Positions 44,083 to 57,372 of a stretch of 64,000 bases of DNA are shown one piece after another. This DNA comes from Actinacidiphila sp965342175 (GTDB taxonomy: Bacteria > Actinomycetota > Actinomycetes > Streptomycetales > Streptomycetaceae). The notes beneath the pieces were generated by a model. That model did no database searches, had not been told where the DNA came from, and saw only the letters and a program-made list of their open reading frames with translations. The first letter of the stretch is position 1. Each line of letters starts with the position of its first letter. A program made the position numbers and the translations under genes. The DNA lies in assembly GCF_965342175.1 (NCBI RefSeq), contig NZ_CBDRBL010000005.1:62001-126000 (forward strand), in the 5' to 3' direction.

Positions 44083-45570
44083 TCACCGTACCGCCGGGTC
44101 CTCCTCCAGGACGGGGAAGCGGCGGGGGGCCACCAGCAGGACGACGGCCAGGGACAGGGCCGCGGCGGCGGCAGCGCCGACGTAGACGTGGTCGACCGCG
44201 GCCGCGACGGCGCGGCGCACCTGGTCGTCGATGTGGGCGGCGCCGGCGACGGAGTCGAGGTCGGTGCCGGAGCCGTGCAGGCAGGTGGCGAGCGTGGCGT
44301 TGGCGACGGCGCCGAAGACGGCCGCGCCCACGCTCTGGCCGACCTGGCGGCAGAAGAGGATCGACGAGGTGGCGGTGGCCCGTTCGCTCCAAGGGACGGT
44401 GGACTGGACGCCGACGATCAGCGGCAGCTGGAAGAGGCCGAGGGCGGCGCCGAGCAGCAGCATCACCAGGGCGGGCTGCCAGGCGGGCCCGGCGTAGGGG
44501 AGCCGCACCAGCACCACCAGGACGACGGTGGCGGCGGCCATGCCCAGGGCGGCGGTGTTGCGGAAGCCGATGCGCAGGTAGACGCGGTTGCTGAGGGCGG
44601 CGGAGACCGGCCAGCTGAGCGTCATCACCGACAGCACGAAGCCCGCCGCGATGGGACCGAGGCCGAGCACGGTCTGGGCGTACGTGGGGAGGAACACGGT
44701 CGGGGCGACCATCAGGACGCCGAGCATGCCGAGGGCCAGGTTGACGGCGACGATCACCCGGCGCCGCCACACCCAGCCGGGGATGATCGGCTCGGCGGCC
44801 CGGCGCTCGGCCCACACGGTGCAGCCGCCCATGACGAGGCTGCCGCCGAGCAGCCACCACCGGGCGGGACCGCTCTGGACGAGGCCGGTGATCAGCAGTC
44901 CGCCGGAGAGGAACAGCAGCAGCGCCCCGGGCCAGTCGATGCGGTGCCGGGTGCGCTCGCCGAGCCGCTCCCGCAGGTGGCGGGAGATGAGCAGCAGCGC
45001 GACCGCGCCGATCGGCAGGTTGATGAGGAAGATCCAGCGCCAGCTGGCGTACCCGGCGAGCAGCCCGCCGCACAGCGGGCCGAGGACGGCGGAGACCGCC
45101 CAGACCGTGGAGATCGCCGCCTGGATGCGGCCGCGCTGCTTCAGCGGGTACAGATCGGCGGCGATGGTCTGCACGGTCCCCTGGATGGCGCCGCCGCCGA
45201 GCCCCTGCACGATGCGGAAGGCGATCAGGCCGGCCATGTTCCACGCCCCGGCGCACAACACCGAGCCCAGCAGGAAGATCCCGATGCCCGCCAGCAGCAC
45301 GGGCTTGCGGCCGAAGGTGTCGGCCAGCTTGCCGTAGACCGGGAGGGTCACCGTGACCGCGAGCAGGTAGCCGGAGAAGAGCCAGGAGAACACGGAGAAG
45401 CCGCCCAGCTCGCCGACGATCTGCGGCACCGCGGTGGAGATGATCGTGGAGTCCATCGCCGCCAGCGCCATGGCCAGCATCAGCGCGGCGACCACCGGGC
45501 CGCGCCGCCGCGGCCCGTCGGCCGACGACGGTGCGGCGGCGGCGGTCGCGGTCTGCTCGGTGCGCTCCAC
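44083..45570 (-). CDS. MFS multidrug exporter (DHA2 / 14-helix type)
   Basis: 495 residues with about 14 hydrophobic segments. Motif C-like LGPLCGGLLAG, motif A-like GKLADTFGRKPVLLAG and the opening MDSTIISTAVPQIVGELGG (motif D1) are typical of drug:proton antiporters of the EmrB/QacA type. GTG at 45570 follows AGGGGGGA. A CATAAT about 35 bases upstream could be the -10. The following Uma2 gene begins almost at its stop, so they may be co-transcribed. Confidence 0.88.
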   Translation of the reverse strand: MERTEQTATAAAAPSSADGPRRRGPVVAALMLAMALAAMDSTIISTAVPQIVGELGGFSVFSWLFSGYLLAVTVTLPVYGKLADTFGRKPVLLAGIGIFLLGSVLCAGAWNMAGLIAFRIVQGLGGGAIQGTVQTIAADLYPLKQRGRIQAAISTVWAVSAVLGPLCGGLLAGYASWRWIFLINLPIGAVALLLISRHLRERLGERTRHRIDWPGALLLFLSGGLLITGLVQSGPARWWLLGGSLVMGGCTVWAERRAAEPIIPGWVWRRRVIVAVNLALGMLGVLMVAPTVFLPTYAQTVLGLGPIAAGFVLSVMTLSWPVSAALSNRVYLRIGFRNTAALGMAAATVVLVVLVRLPYAGPAWQPALVMLLLGAALGLFQLPLIVGVQSTVPWSERATATSSILFCRQVGQSVGAAVFGAVANATLATCLHGSGTDLDSVAGAAHIDDQVRRAVAAAVDHVYVGAAAAAALSLAVVLLVAPRRFPVLEEDPAVR

Positions 45571-45935
45571 GGGTCCCCCCTGGTGTTTGTGTGTACAACG
45601 CACGATTATGCCCGGCTTCCGCGCGCACGGTTCCCGCAGGTCGGACGGCCGGGCAGAAGCACCCCGGACCGCGCGGCCCGCTCCCGACCCCGAGCCGGGT
45701 CCATCGAAAGGCGCAGACCCCTTAGGGGACGCACCCGACTTCCACCGACTCCAGGTTCGTACCGGCGGAGGACGAGGGGGCCCTCCCGCGCTCCCTAACC
45801 TTCTGGTGGGGCTAACCCCCGGGCCGATACGGAGACCCGCACCATCGTTCCAGCCCCCTCCCCCACACCAGTCTTGGTACGCGACGCAGCACGCCCCGAG
45901 ACGGCGGCGACCACACACCCGACAGGAGCAGGTCA
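45571..45935. other. Divergent intergenic region between MFS and ABC exporter genes
   Basis: 365 bases without a supported gene. It must hold the promoters of both divergent units. Near the MFS side there is GTGTGTACAACGCAC, an imperfect inverted repeat that could be an operator. No regulator gene is adjacent. Confidence 0.45.
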
Positions 45936-46724
45936 GTGACAACGGCAGTAACGATCCCCACGTCCGGGGGCAGCGGAGAACGTACGGCCGTGGCCGCCCG
46001 GGCCCGTCAGGTCACCAAGGCGTACGGCTCGGGGGAGACCCGGGTCGTGGCCCTGGACGCGGTCGACGTCGACATCGACGCCGGCCGGTTCACCGCGATC
46101 ATGGGGCCGTCCGGCTCGGGCAAGTCGACCCTGATGCACTGCCTCGCCGGTCTCGACACGGTGACCGAGGGCCGGATCTGGGTCGGTGAGACCGAGATCA
46201 CCACGCTGAGGGACAAGAAGCTCACCCAGCTGCGGCGGGACAAGATCGGCTTCATCTTCCAGGCCTTCAACCTGCTGCCGACCCTCAACGCGTCCGAGAA
46301 CATCACGCTGCCCATGGACATCGCCGGCCGCAAGGCGGACCCCCAGTGGCTGCAGCGCGTCGTGGAGACCGTCGGTCTGGCCGGACGCCTCAAGCACCGG
46401 CCCGGCCAGCTCTCCGGCGGCCAGCAGCAGCGCGTCGCCGTGGCCCGCGCCCTCGCCGCCCGCCCGGAGATCATCTTCGGCGACGAGCCGACCGGCAACC
46501 TCGACTCGCGCGCCGGCGCCGAGATCCTCGGCTTCCTGCGCCGCTCCGTCGACGAACTCGGCCAGACCATCGTCATGGTGACCCACGACCCGGTCGCCGC
46601 CTCCTATGCCGACCGCGTCCTCTACCTCGCCGACGGCCGGATCGTCGACGAGATGCGGGACCCGACCGCCGAATCCGTCCTCGAGCGCATGAAGGACTTC
46701 GACGCGCGCGGGAGGACGTCGTGA
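45936..46724 (+). CDS. ABC transporter ATP-binding protein (MacB/LolD type)
   Basis: 262 residues, one cassette: Walker A GPSGSGKST, Q-loop FIFQAFNLLP, signature LSGGQQQRVAVARAL, Walker B IIFGDEPTGNLD, switch His in MVTHDP. The D-x-x-x-x-R-A-G pattern after the Walker B (LDSRAGAEI) is usual for MacB/LolD cassettes that power FtsX-like permeases. GTG at 45936 follows AGGAG. The stop overlaps the permease start by 4 bases. Confidence 0.93.
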   Translation: MTTAVTIPTSGGSGERTAVAARARQVTKAYGSGETRVVALDAVDVDIDAGRFTAIMGPSGSGKSTLMHCLAGLDTVTEGRIWVGETEITTLRDKKLTQLRRDKIGFIFQAFNLLPTLNASENITLPMDIAGRKADPQWLQRVVETVGLAGRLKHRPGQLSGGQQQRVAVARALAARPEIIFGDEPTGNLDSRAGAEILGFLRRSVDELGQTIVMVTHDPVAASYADRVLYLADGRIVDEMRDPTAESVLERMKDFDARGRTS

Positions 46725-49300
46725 CCGTCGTCAAGACCTCGATGCGCAACTTCCTGGCGCACAAGGGGCGTATGGCGCTGTCCGCCGTCGCCGTCCTGCT
46801 GTCGGTGGGCTTCGTCTGCGGCACGCTCGTCTTCACCGACACCATGACCTCCACCTTCGACAAGCTCTTCGCCGCCACCGCGTCGGACGTCACGGTCACT
46901 CCCAAGGGCGCGCCGAGCGACGACGAACTGCAGACGACCGCCAAGGCGGCCACCATGCCCGCCGCCACGGTCGCGAAGCTGCGCGAGGTCGACGGCGTCA
47001 AGTCCGCGACGGGCGAGGCGGGCAGTCAGACCCTGACCGTCACCGACGCCGCCGGCGAGAACCTCGGCCCGACCTCCGGTGCCCCCACCATCGCCACCAA
47101 CTGGGACGCCACCGAGCTGCGTTCGGTCGACGTCACCTCCGGCCACGCCCCGCGCGGCCCCACCGAGGTGATGGTCGACGCCGACACCGCCGGCAAGAAG
47201 CACCTCGAGATCGGCGACGAGCTGCGCGTCATCGCCATCCCCGGGGAGTTCCGCGCCCGGATCAGCGGCATCGCCACCTTCAAGGTCACCAACCCCGGCG
47301 CGGCGATCTTCTACTTCGACACCCCCACCATCCAGACCAGGCTGCTGGGCGCCAAGGACGTCTTCAGCAGCGTCGGCCTGACCGCGAAGCCCGGGGTCAC
47401 CGACGAGCAGCTGAAGAAGAACGTCACCGCCGCCCTCGGCGCCACCGCCGGCTACACGGTGCAGACCCAGGCCGAGTGGACCGCCGAGAACCAGAAGGAC
47501 ATCGCCGGCTTCCTCGACGTCATCAAGTACGCGATGCTCGGCTTCGCCGGGATCGCCGTCCTCGTCGGCGTCTTCCTGATCGTCAACACCTTCTCGATGC
47601 TGGTCGCCCAGCGCACCCGGGAGATCGGCCTGATGCGGGCGATCGGCGCCAGCCGCCGCCAGGTCAACCGCTCGGTGCTGGTGGAGGCGCTGCTGCTCGG
47701 CGTGGTCGGCTCCGTGCTCGGCATCGGCGGCGGCGTCGGGCTCGCCGTGCTGCTCATGAACCTCATGGGCAGCGTGGGCATGAACCTCGACACCTCGTCC
47801 CTGACGATCAAGGCCACGACGCCCGTCATCGGGCTCGTCCTCGGCGTCGTGGTGACCGTGCTCGCCGCCTACCTGCCCGCCCGGCGGGCCGGGAAGGTCT
47901 CGCCGATGGCCGCGCTGCGCGACGCCGGCACCCCCGCCGACGGCCGGGCCGGCAGGGTGCGCGCCGCGATCGGCCTGGTCCTCACCCTCGCGGGCGGCGC
48001 CGCGCTCCTCGCCGCCGTGCAGGCCACCAAGGCCGCGGACGGCTCGATGTTCCTCGGCCTCGGCGTCCTGCTCACCCTGGTCGGCTTCGTGGTCGTCGGG
48101 CCGCTGCTCGCCGGCGTCGTCGTCCGGGTGATCAGCGCGGGCGTCCTGCGTGGGTTCGGCCCGGTCGGCCGCCTCGCCGAGCGCAACGCGCTCCGCAACC
48201 CGCGCCGTACCGGCGCCACCGCCGCCGCCCTCATGATCGGCCTCGCGCTGGTCGCGGGCCTGTCGGTGGTCGGCTCCTCACTGGTGGCCTCGGCGACCGA
48301 CCAGCTCGACAAGTCGGTCGGCGCGGACTTCATCATCGAGTCCAACAGCGGTCAGCCGATCACCCCGCAGATCGAGCGGGCCATCAAGGCCGCGCCCGAC
48401 CTCGCCCACGTCACCGACTACAAGTCCCTCGACGTCAAGCTCACCGCCCCCGACGGGTCGGTGTCCGACACCTCCCTGACGGCCGCGGACCCGACGTACG
48501 CGGAGGACCTCCAGGCCAAGACGGTCGCCGGCGAGCTGTCGGCCGCGTACGGCCCGAACGCGATGTCGGTCGGCGAGAGCTTCGCCGACAAGCACAAGGT
48601 GGGGCTCGGCGACACGCTCTCCGTCCACTTCGAGCACGGGCAGACCGCCAGGCTGACGGTCGCCGCCATCACCTCCGCGGACACCGTCTTCGACCAGGGC
48701 GCGATGTACACCAGCATCACGACCGCGGCGCGCTACGTGCCGGCCGACCGGATGCCGGTCAACGACATCATGTTCGCCGCCGCCAAGGACGGGCGGCAGG
48801 ACGCGGCCTACGCGGGGCTGAAGAAGGCGCTGCACGACTTCCCGCAGGTCCAGGTCCGCAACCAGGCCGACTACAAGCAGATGCTCAAGGACCAGATGGG
48901 CCAGCTGCTCAACCTGATCTACGGCCTGCTGGCCCTGGCGATCATCGTCGCGGTCCTGGGCGTCGTGAACACCCTCGCCCTGTCGGTGGTGGAGCGCACC
49001 CGGGAGATCGGCCTCATGCGGGCGATCGGCATGTCGCGGCGGCAGCTGCGACGCATGATCCGCCTGGAGTCGATCGTCATCGCCCTCTTCGGCGCGGTGC
49101 TCGGCCTCGGCCTCGGCATGGGCTGGGGGGCCTCCGCCCAGCAGCTGCTGGCGCTCCAGGGGCTCGGCGTCCTGGAGATCCCCTGGCCGACGATCATCAC
49201 CGTCTTCATCGGCTCGGCCTTCGTCGGACTCGTCGCGGCGCTGGTGCCGGCGTTCCGGGCGGCCCGGATGAATGTGCTGGGCGCGATCGCGACGGAGTAG
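46721..49300 (+). CDS. FtsX/MacB-type ABC permease with two FtsX domains
   Basis: 859 residues. An N-terminal helix (ALSAVAVLLSVGFVCGTLVF) is followed by a large extracytoplasmic MacB-like domain. The first FtsX domain (about 260-395) contains the coupling loop VAQRTREIGLMRAIGASRRQV. A second FtsX-like half has a further large loop and a final FtsX domain (about 730-859) with VVERTREIGLMRAIGMSRRQL. The duplication is the usual form in Gram-positive lipoprotein or antibiotic-peptide exporters. It works with the overlapping ATPase; substrate unknown. Confidence 0.92.
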   Translation: MTVVKTSMRNFLAHKGRMALSAVAVLLSVGFVCGTLVFTDTMTSTFDKLFAATASDVTVTPKGAPSDDELQTTAKAATMPAATVAKLREVDGVKSATGEAGSQTLTVTDAAGENLGPTSGAPTIATNWDATELRSVDVTSGHAPRGPTEVMVDADTAGKKHLEIGDELRVIAIPGEFRARISGIATFKVTNPGAAIFYFDTPTIQTRLLGAKDVFSSVGLTAKPGVTDEQLKKNVTAALGATAGYTVQTQAEWTAENQKDIAGFLDVIKYAMLGFAGIAVLVGVFLIVNTFSMLVAQRTREIGLMRAIGASRRQVNRSVLVEALLLGVVGSVLGIGGGVGLAVLLMNLMGSVGMNLDTSSLTIKATTPVIGLVLGVVVTVLAAYLPARRAGKVSPMAALRDAGTPADGRAGRVRAAIGLVLTLAGGAALLAAVQATKAADGSMFLGLGVLLTLVGFVVVGPLLAGVVVRVISAGVLRGFGPVGRLAERNALRNPRRTGATAAALMIGLALVAGLSVVGSSLVASATDQLDKSVGADFIIESNSGQPITPQIERAIKAAPDLAHVTDYKSLDVKLTAPDGSVSDTSLTAADPTYAEDLQAKTVAGELSAAYGPNAMSVGESFADKHKVGLGDTLSVHFEHGQTARLTVAAITSADTVFDQGAMYTSITTAARYVPADRMPVNDIMFAAAKDGRQDAAYAGLKKALHDFPQVQVRNQADYKQMLKDQMGQLLNLIYGLLALAIIVAVLGVVNTLALSVVERTREIGLMRAIGMSRRQLRRMIRLESIVIALFGAVLGLGLGMGWGASAQQLLALQGLGVLEIPWPTIITVFIGSAFVGLVAALVPAFRAARMNVLGAIATE

Positions 49301-49767
49301 CGCGCGGAGCGCGCGGTGTGTGCGGCGCCGTGGTGGTGGGGGTGGGTGCTTTCCCTCCCTCCCACCCGGCGCCCGCGCGTTCAGTGGCCGCCTCGCACGT
49401 TCCCTGGGGGCCGGGGCCGGGGCCGGGGGCGGGGCCTCCTGGGCTGGACATCCTGGACTGGCATGTTTCCGTGCGTGCGGGCGGTATGTGTTGTGCCCCG
49501 GATGCCGCACACAGATATGCCGCATCGTCCAGAACATCCACCCCTACGACCCCACCCCCTCCGGCTGCCCTTCGGGGTGGCGGTCCCCCGGCCGAAGGCT
49601 GGGGAGGGCGGGCGGGGAGACAACCGCAGACCCAGCCGCAACGGCGCCGCACACAACGTCACGCACCGCCCACCCGCGGAGCGTCGTACGCTGGGACACC
49701 CCGGCTCGTTCGACGTGTCGGGCTGTTCGCGTTGACCCGCATGTCTGCCCCTGGGACGGAAAGCCAC
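49301..49767. other. Gene-free region upstream of mfd
   Basis: 467 bases. Directly after the permease stop is a small GCGCGC-GGA-GCGCGC hairpin. A run of five G-tracts follows at 49406-49434, then a less GC-rich segment (about 49495-49550) that may hold the mfd promoter. No frame here looks coding. Confidence 0.5.
49406..49434 (+). other. Strong G-quadruplex motif upstream of mfd
   Basis: Five tracts of four or five G separated by loops of one or two bases (49406-49410, 49413-49416, 49419-49422, 49425-49429, 49431-49434) on the coding strand. This meets the usual G4 rule with spare tracts. It lies about 330 bases before the mfd start. Confidence 0.6.
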
Positions 49768-53304
<3,537 letters not shown>

Positions 53305-53337
53305 GGCACCCGGCGCCGACCGCGTGCGCCGGGTGCC
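53305..53337 (+). terminator. mfd terminator
   Basis: GGCACCCGGCGC (53305-53316) pairs perfectly with GCGCCGGGTGCC (53326-53337), beginning at the base after the mfd stop. Confidence 0.8.
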
Positions 53338-53757
53338 GGCGGCCCTTCCCGGGCGGGGAACGCGTCTCCGTACGGGAAGGGCCGCGGCCGTTACCCGGGC
53401 GGCCGACCCTCCCGCGCCGGAAGCGCCCCTCCCGGGATTTCATGGAGGGGGCGGTTACCGTGGTTCGTTCCGGGCAGACGCCCGGCGCGGCACGTGCGGC
53501 ACCCGGCTGTCCACGCGGGCAGACGAGCGGGTGCGCGGCATACGGGACGCCGTCACGACGACGACCTGCCGTGTCCCGCAAGCATCCGAACCGGAGTTCG
53601 GCCGGAAGCCGACCGGACCCGCCTGCACGACCGGGAGTGACCGACGATCTCCGCGCAGCCGACGACCACCACCGCGTCAGCCCCCGTCCCCGTCACCACG
53701 GCGCCCTCCACCTCGCGGGACGCCGGATCGCACGCCCACAGATTCGACATCGACCTG

Positions 53758-54753
53758 TTGCGCGTCCTGTGCTCCATCGGTGTCATCGTCTGCCACTCCG
53801 CCGGCCAGTTCCTGAACGCGGTGGGCCGGGAACCGGCAGGCGGCCGCCCGGTCTACTGGGTCGCGCTGGCCGGTGACGGCCTCAGCCGTTGCGCCGTACC
53901 GCTGTTCTTCGCGATGGCCGGCTGGGTCGTCCTCTGCGGCGCGCCGCCGCGTGACGGGGCGCAGGTGCGCAGGCGGCTGACCCGGATCGTGGTGCCGATG
54001 GCCGTGTGGACGGCGGCGTACCTGGTGTGGCAGTGGACTCGGCACCCCGACGCCCGGGACGTGCTCCGGCTGGCCTGCCAGTCGCTGTTCGGGTCGATCC
54101 AACCCGCCTTCCACCTCTGGTACGTGTACGCCTATGTGCCGGTGATCGCCGTGCTGTCGCTCGCCGCCCTGGTCAGGGCGGGCAAGCGGCCGTACGGCCT
54201 CGCGGCGGCGTTCACCGCCCTGGCGCTCGCGCCTACCCTCCTGGACGACGTCGCGGGGCTGTTCCACCGGAAGGCGCCCGGCTTCGCCTGGGAGCCGGCC
54301 CCCTACCAGCTCGCCTACGCCGCCGCGGGCGCCCTCCTGCTGGCGCTGCCGCCCTCCGCCACCACGGGGCGCCGCCGGCGGCTGCTGTGGCTGGCGGGCG
54401 GTATGGGCGGGTGGGCCGCTGTCGTCGCGTACGAGCACGTCGTGCACTACCCGTCCCCGTACGCCGGGGTGTTCGTGCCGTTCCTGGCCGGTGCGCTCCT
54501 GATGGCGCTGAACCGGATCACCGTGCCCGTGCGGTTCCGGCCGCTGCTGTCCCGGCTCGGCGCCGCCGCCTTCGGCGCGTACCTGGCGCACCTGATGTTC
54601 CTGCGCGCCCTCGCCCCGCACCTGGTCACGGCCCACACGGGCTGGCTCGGCGCCGCCGGTCTGCTCGCCCTGCTGGTGGCGGGGACCACCGCCCTGTCCT
54701 TCGCGGCCAGCCTGCTGTGGACCAGGCTGGGGCTCGGCCGCTGGCTGGGCTGA
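53758..54753 (+). CDS. Acyltransferase-3 family membrane protein, start uncertain
   Basis: Integral membrane acyltransferase (OafA/NodX-like). From the TTG at 53758, 331 residues with about ten hydrophobic segments. The conserved first-helix motif FDIDLLRVLCSIGVIVCHSAG begins upstream of that TTG, so the real protein must start earlier. The coding pattern continues in frame back to about 53641 (SAQPTTTTASAPVPV...), where a TGA blocks it and no ATG/GTG is available. A GTG (53637) lies one base out of frame. One extra base between 53640 and 53646 would explain this. The substrate would be a surface sugar; acts at the cytoplasmic membrane. Confidence 0.75.
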   Translation: MRVLCSIGVIVCHSAGQFLNAVGREPAGGRPVYWVALAGDGLSRCAVPLFFAMAGWVVLCGAPPRDGAQVRRRLTRIVVPMAVWTAAYLVWQWTRHPDARDVLRLACQSLFGSIQPAFHLWYVYAYVPVIAVLSLAALVRAGKRPYGLAAAFTALALAPTLLDDVAGLFHRKAPGFAWEPAPYQLAYAAAGALLLALPPSATTGRRRRLLWLAGGMGGWAAVVAYEHVVHYPSPYAGVFVPFLAGALLMALNRITVPVRFRPLLSRLGAAAFGAYLAHLMFLRALAPHLVTAHTGWLGAAGLLALLVAGTTALSFAASLLWTRLGLGRWLG

Positions 54754-54767
54754 CCGGCTCCACGCCG

Positions 54768-54799
54768 TCGGGCCGGCCCGCGTGTGCGGGCCGGCCCGA
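54768..54799. terminator. Bidirectional hairpin between convergent glycan genes
   Basis: TCGGGCCGGCCCGC (54768-54781), loop GTGT, then the exact complement (54786-54799). It lies between the acyltransferase stop and the stop of the polysialyltransferase-like gene. Confidence 0.85.
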
Positions 54800-54804
54800 C
54801 CCGG

Positions 54805-56154
54805 TCACCCCTGGGCGGTCCGGATCTTCTTCACCAGACGCCGCACTGCCGGGTTGCGGCGCAGGCTCTCGGCCCTCACGGTGCTGCCGCCGGGCAGCCG
54901 AAGGCTGGTCAGCCGGCGCCGCTTGAAGTACTTCGCGTGCGTGGAGAGACGGGCCTCGAGCCAGGCCTCGGCCTCGTCCCGCAGCGGAGCGTACTTCGCC
55001 GCCTGCATGCAGTAGCTCACGGTCCTGACCAAGGGGGCCAGTTCGCCGGTGACCCGCTCCGCTGACAGGTCGAGCGGCTTGCCGACCTCGGAGGCGTCCT
55101 GCTCGAGGTCCGGCAGGACGGCGTCGATGACGGTGAGGGGTACCCGGTTGCTGTTCTCGTAGGGCGCGATGCGGTCCAGCAGCAGTTCGGTGCCCACCCG
55201 CGCGACGGGGATGCCGTAGAACGCGGCAGCGGTCATCAGCGCGGTCGAGAAGCACCCGACGACGAGAGCGGGCCGGATGTGCTGGTACAGCGTCTCCGCC
55301 AGCACGGGGATGTCCAGGACGGTGAGCCGCACCCCCAGTTCCTGCGCCGTCTGCTCCAGCGACTGCGAGTACTGGGCCGGCGCGCTCGGGTGCGGCTTGA
55401 ACAGCACGTGCCGGTGACCGGCCGCGACCGCGCCGCGGAGCATCCTCACGTGCAGCGAGTCCTCCTCGGCCACCGTGATCAGCTCGAGGGCGGACAGGTA
55501 CTGGCCGAGCAGCACCGCAGTGGGCCGGTCGCCGTCGGGCAGGTGTTCCTCGAGGGCGGCGACGCCGGTTCCGCCGATCTGCTCCAGGACTCGCAGGAAC
55601 GGCTCGTCGGGAATGACGACCGGCTCGACGCCGTACTCGGACAGCAGCATCGGGCGCAGGCCGGGCACGAGGTCGAGGTGGAGCAGCCGCTTGATGCGGC
55701 TGTGCACGTCCACCGGAAGCCGGTTGCGGGTCGGACCGTAACTCATCAGGCCGTCGGCGTACACGTCGATCGGGCTGTCCGCGAAGATGTCGACGACGGC
55801 GCGCGACGGACTGACCTGGATGGACTCGCAGGCGATCTCGACGGGCTCGTCCCCCAGATCCCAGGCCAGACGCAGCACCCGCTCCCACAGAACGGTGTCC
55901 TCCGCCCGAGGGGACCAGCCGGACGGGTGGTGCGGCGCGATGGTCTCGTTCCACGAGTGCACCGCGTCGAACTCGTGCCGCATCTCCTCGAAGCCGGGCA
56001 TCGCGTCGAGCGGCGTGGTCAGCTCGGGAATCGACGAGGTGTTGCCGACGACCAGCAGCCGCCGTCCCTCGCGGGGACCGAACAAGCCGGCCCGAATGGC
56101 GGCCACGACGCTCGCCGCACCGTACTGCGTCGTCGCCATGAAGATCTGGATCAT
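54805..56154 (-). CDS. Polysialyltransferase-family glycosyltransferase
   Basis: 449 residues resembling the alpha-2,8-polysialyltransferase (POLYST) family. The N-terminus is IQIFMATTQYGAASVVAAI, followed by LVVGNTSSIPEL. The central VLFKPHPSAPAQY carries the H-P motif of bacterial sialyltransferases and capsule polymerases. The C-terminal GCFSTALMTAAAFYGIPVARVGTELLLDRIAPYENSNRVP has the serine typical of the second motif. It probably builds or elongates an acidic surface glycan. The ATG overlaps the GT2 stop by 4 bases. Confidence 0.82.
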   Translation of the reverse strand: MIQIFMATTQYGAASVVAAIRAGLFGPREGRRLLVVGNTSSIPELTTPLDAMPGFEEMRHEFDAVHSWNETIAPHHPSGWSPRAEDTVLWERVLRLAWDLGDEPVEIACESIQVSPSRAVVDIFADSPIDVYADGLMSYGPTRNRLPVDVHSRIKRLLHLDLVPGLRPMLLSEYGVEPVVIPDEPFLRVLEQIGGTGVAALEEHLPDGDRPTAVLLGQYLSALELITVAEEDSLHVRMLRGAVAAGHRHVLFKPHPSAPAQYSQSLEQTAQELGVRLTVLDIPVLAETLYQHIRPALVVGCFSTALMTAAAFYGIPVARVGTELLLDRIAPYENSNRVPLTVIDAVLPDLEQDASEVGKPLDLSAERVTGELAPLVRTVSYCMQAAKYAPLRDEAEAWLEARLSTHAKYFKRRRLTSLRLPGGSTVRAESLRRNPAVRRLVKKIRTAQG

Positions 56155-57134
56155 GCGAGGGCTCCCTTCATGCCACTGCGCACTCGATGGAGCGTGCGCC
56201 TGCGCTGTTCGTCCATCCCGGCGAGGGCGAGCTGCAGTTCCCGTTCGGGCATGCGGCGCAGCGCCTGGCTGGAGAGTTCCTTCAGACGCGCGGCCACCGG
56301 ACGCTGGAAGCGCTGCCGCTCGCTCAGGTGGTGCGCGATCACGGCGCAGTAGTTGCGGATGGCCTTGGGGCGGAGCAGGTCGGCCTCGGGATCGTTCTCC
56401 AGTTCCGCCAGGACCTGGTCGAAGGCCCGGATGAAGTCCAGCTGCCGCACGTCGCCGATCTGGGTGAGCGAGGTCGCGATGCCGCGCCGGTAGAAGACCC
56501 CGTGGAGGCTCGCCACCACGTACGACTCCGCCCGGCGGTGCAGCGCCCAGATCCACGGGCGGTCCTCGGCGGTGCGCAGCCCGTCGTGGAAGCGCAGCAG
56601 TCCGCGGTCGAGCAGTCGGCGGTGGTAGATGCCGGCCCAGGCGTACGGGTAGTCGACCATGGTGGAACCGTCGGTCGGGAGGATCGAACTGCGAGGATCA
56701 AGCACGGTGTCGCGACGGCCCTCGGGTGCGCGGTGGACCCGGCGTTGCACACCGGTGACCTGGACGTGGTCGGTGCGCACGAAGTCGACATCGTGGCGCT
56801 GGATCGCCGAAACGAGCTGTGGCAGGTACCCGGGAGCAAGCCAGTCGTCGCCGTCGAGAAAGGTGAGGTAGCGCCCTTCCGCCGCGTCGATCCCGGTGTT
56901 GCGGGCGGTGGCGAGTCCCTGGTTCGTCTCGTGCCGGATGACCCTGCTGTTCGGCAACCGCTTGGACATGTCCAGTAGTGCTTCGTACGTGTCGTCCTTG
57001 GTGGAGCGGTCCTCGACGAAGACGAACTCGAAGTCCTCGCGGGCGTTGGCGACCAGACTGGTGACCGTGTCGGCCAGGTAATACCTGATGTTGAAGCAAG
57101 GAACGATGACGGAGAGCGTGGGCCGGTCGGTCAC
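56151..57134 (-). CDS. Glycosyltransferase family 2
   Basis: 327 residues with a GT-A fold: SVIVPCFNIRYYLADTVTSLV at the N-terminus, ETNQGLATARNTGID, and the metal-binding LTFLDGDDWL, then TAEDRPWIWALHRRA. The C-terminal helical tail is unlike well-studied members. GTG at 57134 has AGGTG 5 bases upstream; an ATG at 57167 is in frame but lacks a site. It is the first gene of a two-gene operon with the polysialyltransferase-like gene. The upstream 200 bases are noticeably poorer in GC. Confidence 0.85.
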   Translation of the reverse strand: MTDRPTLSVIVPCFNIRYYLADTVTSLVANAREDFEFVFVEDRSTKDDTYEALLDMSKRLPNSRVIRHETNQGLATARNTGIDAAEGRYLTFLDGDDWLAPGYLPQLVSAIQRHDVDFVRTDHVQVTGVQRRVHRAPEGRRDTVLDPRSSILPTDGSTMVDYPYAWAGIYHRRLLDRGLLRFHDGLRTAEDRPWIWALHRRAESYVVASLHGVFYRRGIATSLTQIGDVRQLDFIRAFDQVLAELENDPEADLLRPKAIRNYCAVIAHHLSERQRFQRPVAARLKELSSQALRRMPERELQLALAGMDEQRRRTLHRVRSGMKGALA

Positions 57135-57372
57135 ATGTTCACCTAGTTCTCGTATACGGGAAACCATCGGAAGGCTAGCGGTGGCAAGGTTTCCATTCTT
57201 CCAGCATGAGGTGATCAGAAGATGAACTAAGGTTGGACGATTTACCTCGCCGGCGCCCGGATGCGTAATGGCGGGAGATTAGCCCGATTAGTCAGGTGCA
57301 TTCATTCCGTACCCTCGGCATCTGACCCCGCTGTGGGGTTGAACGATTTGGCGAACGGCGGGTGGGAGTGCG

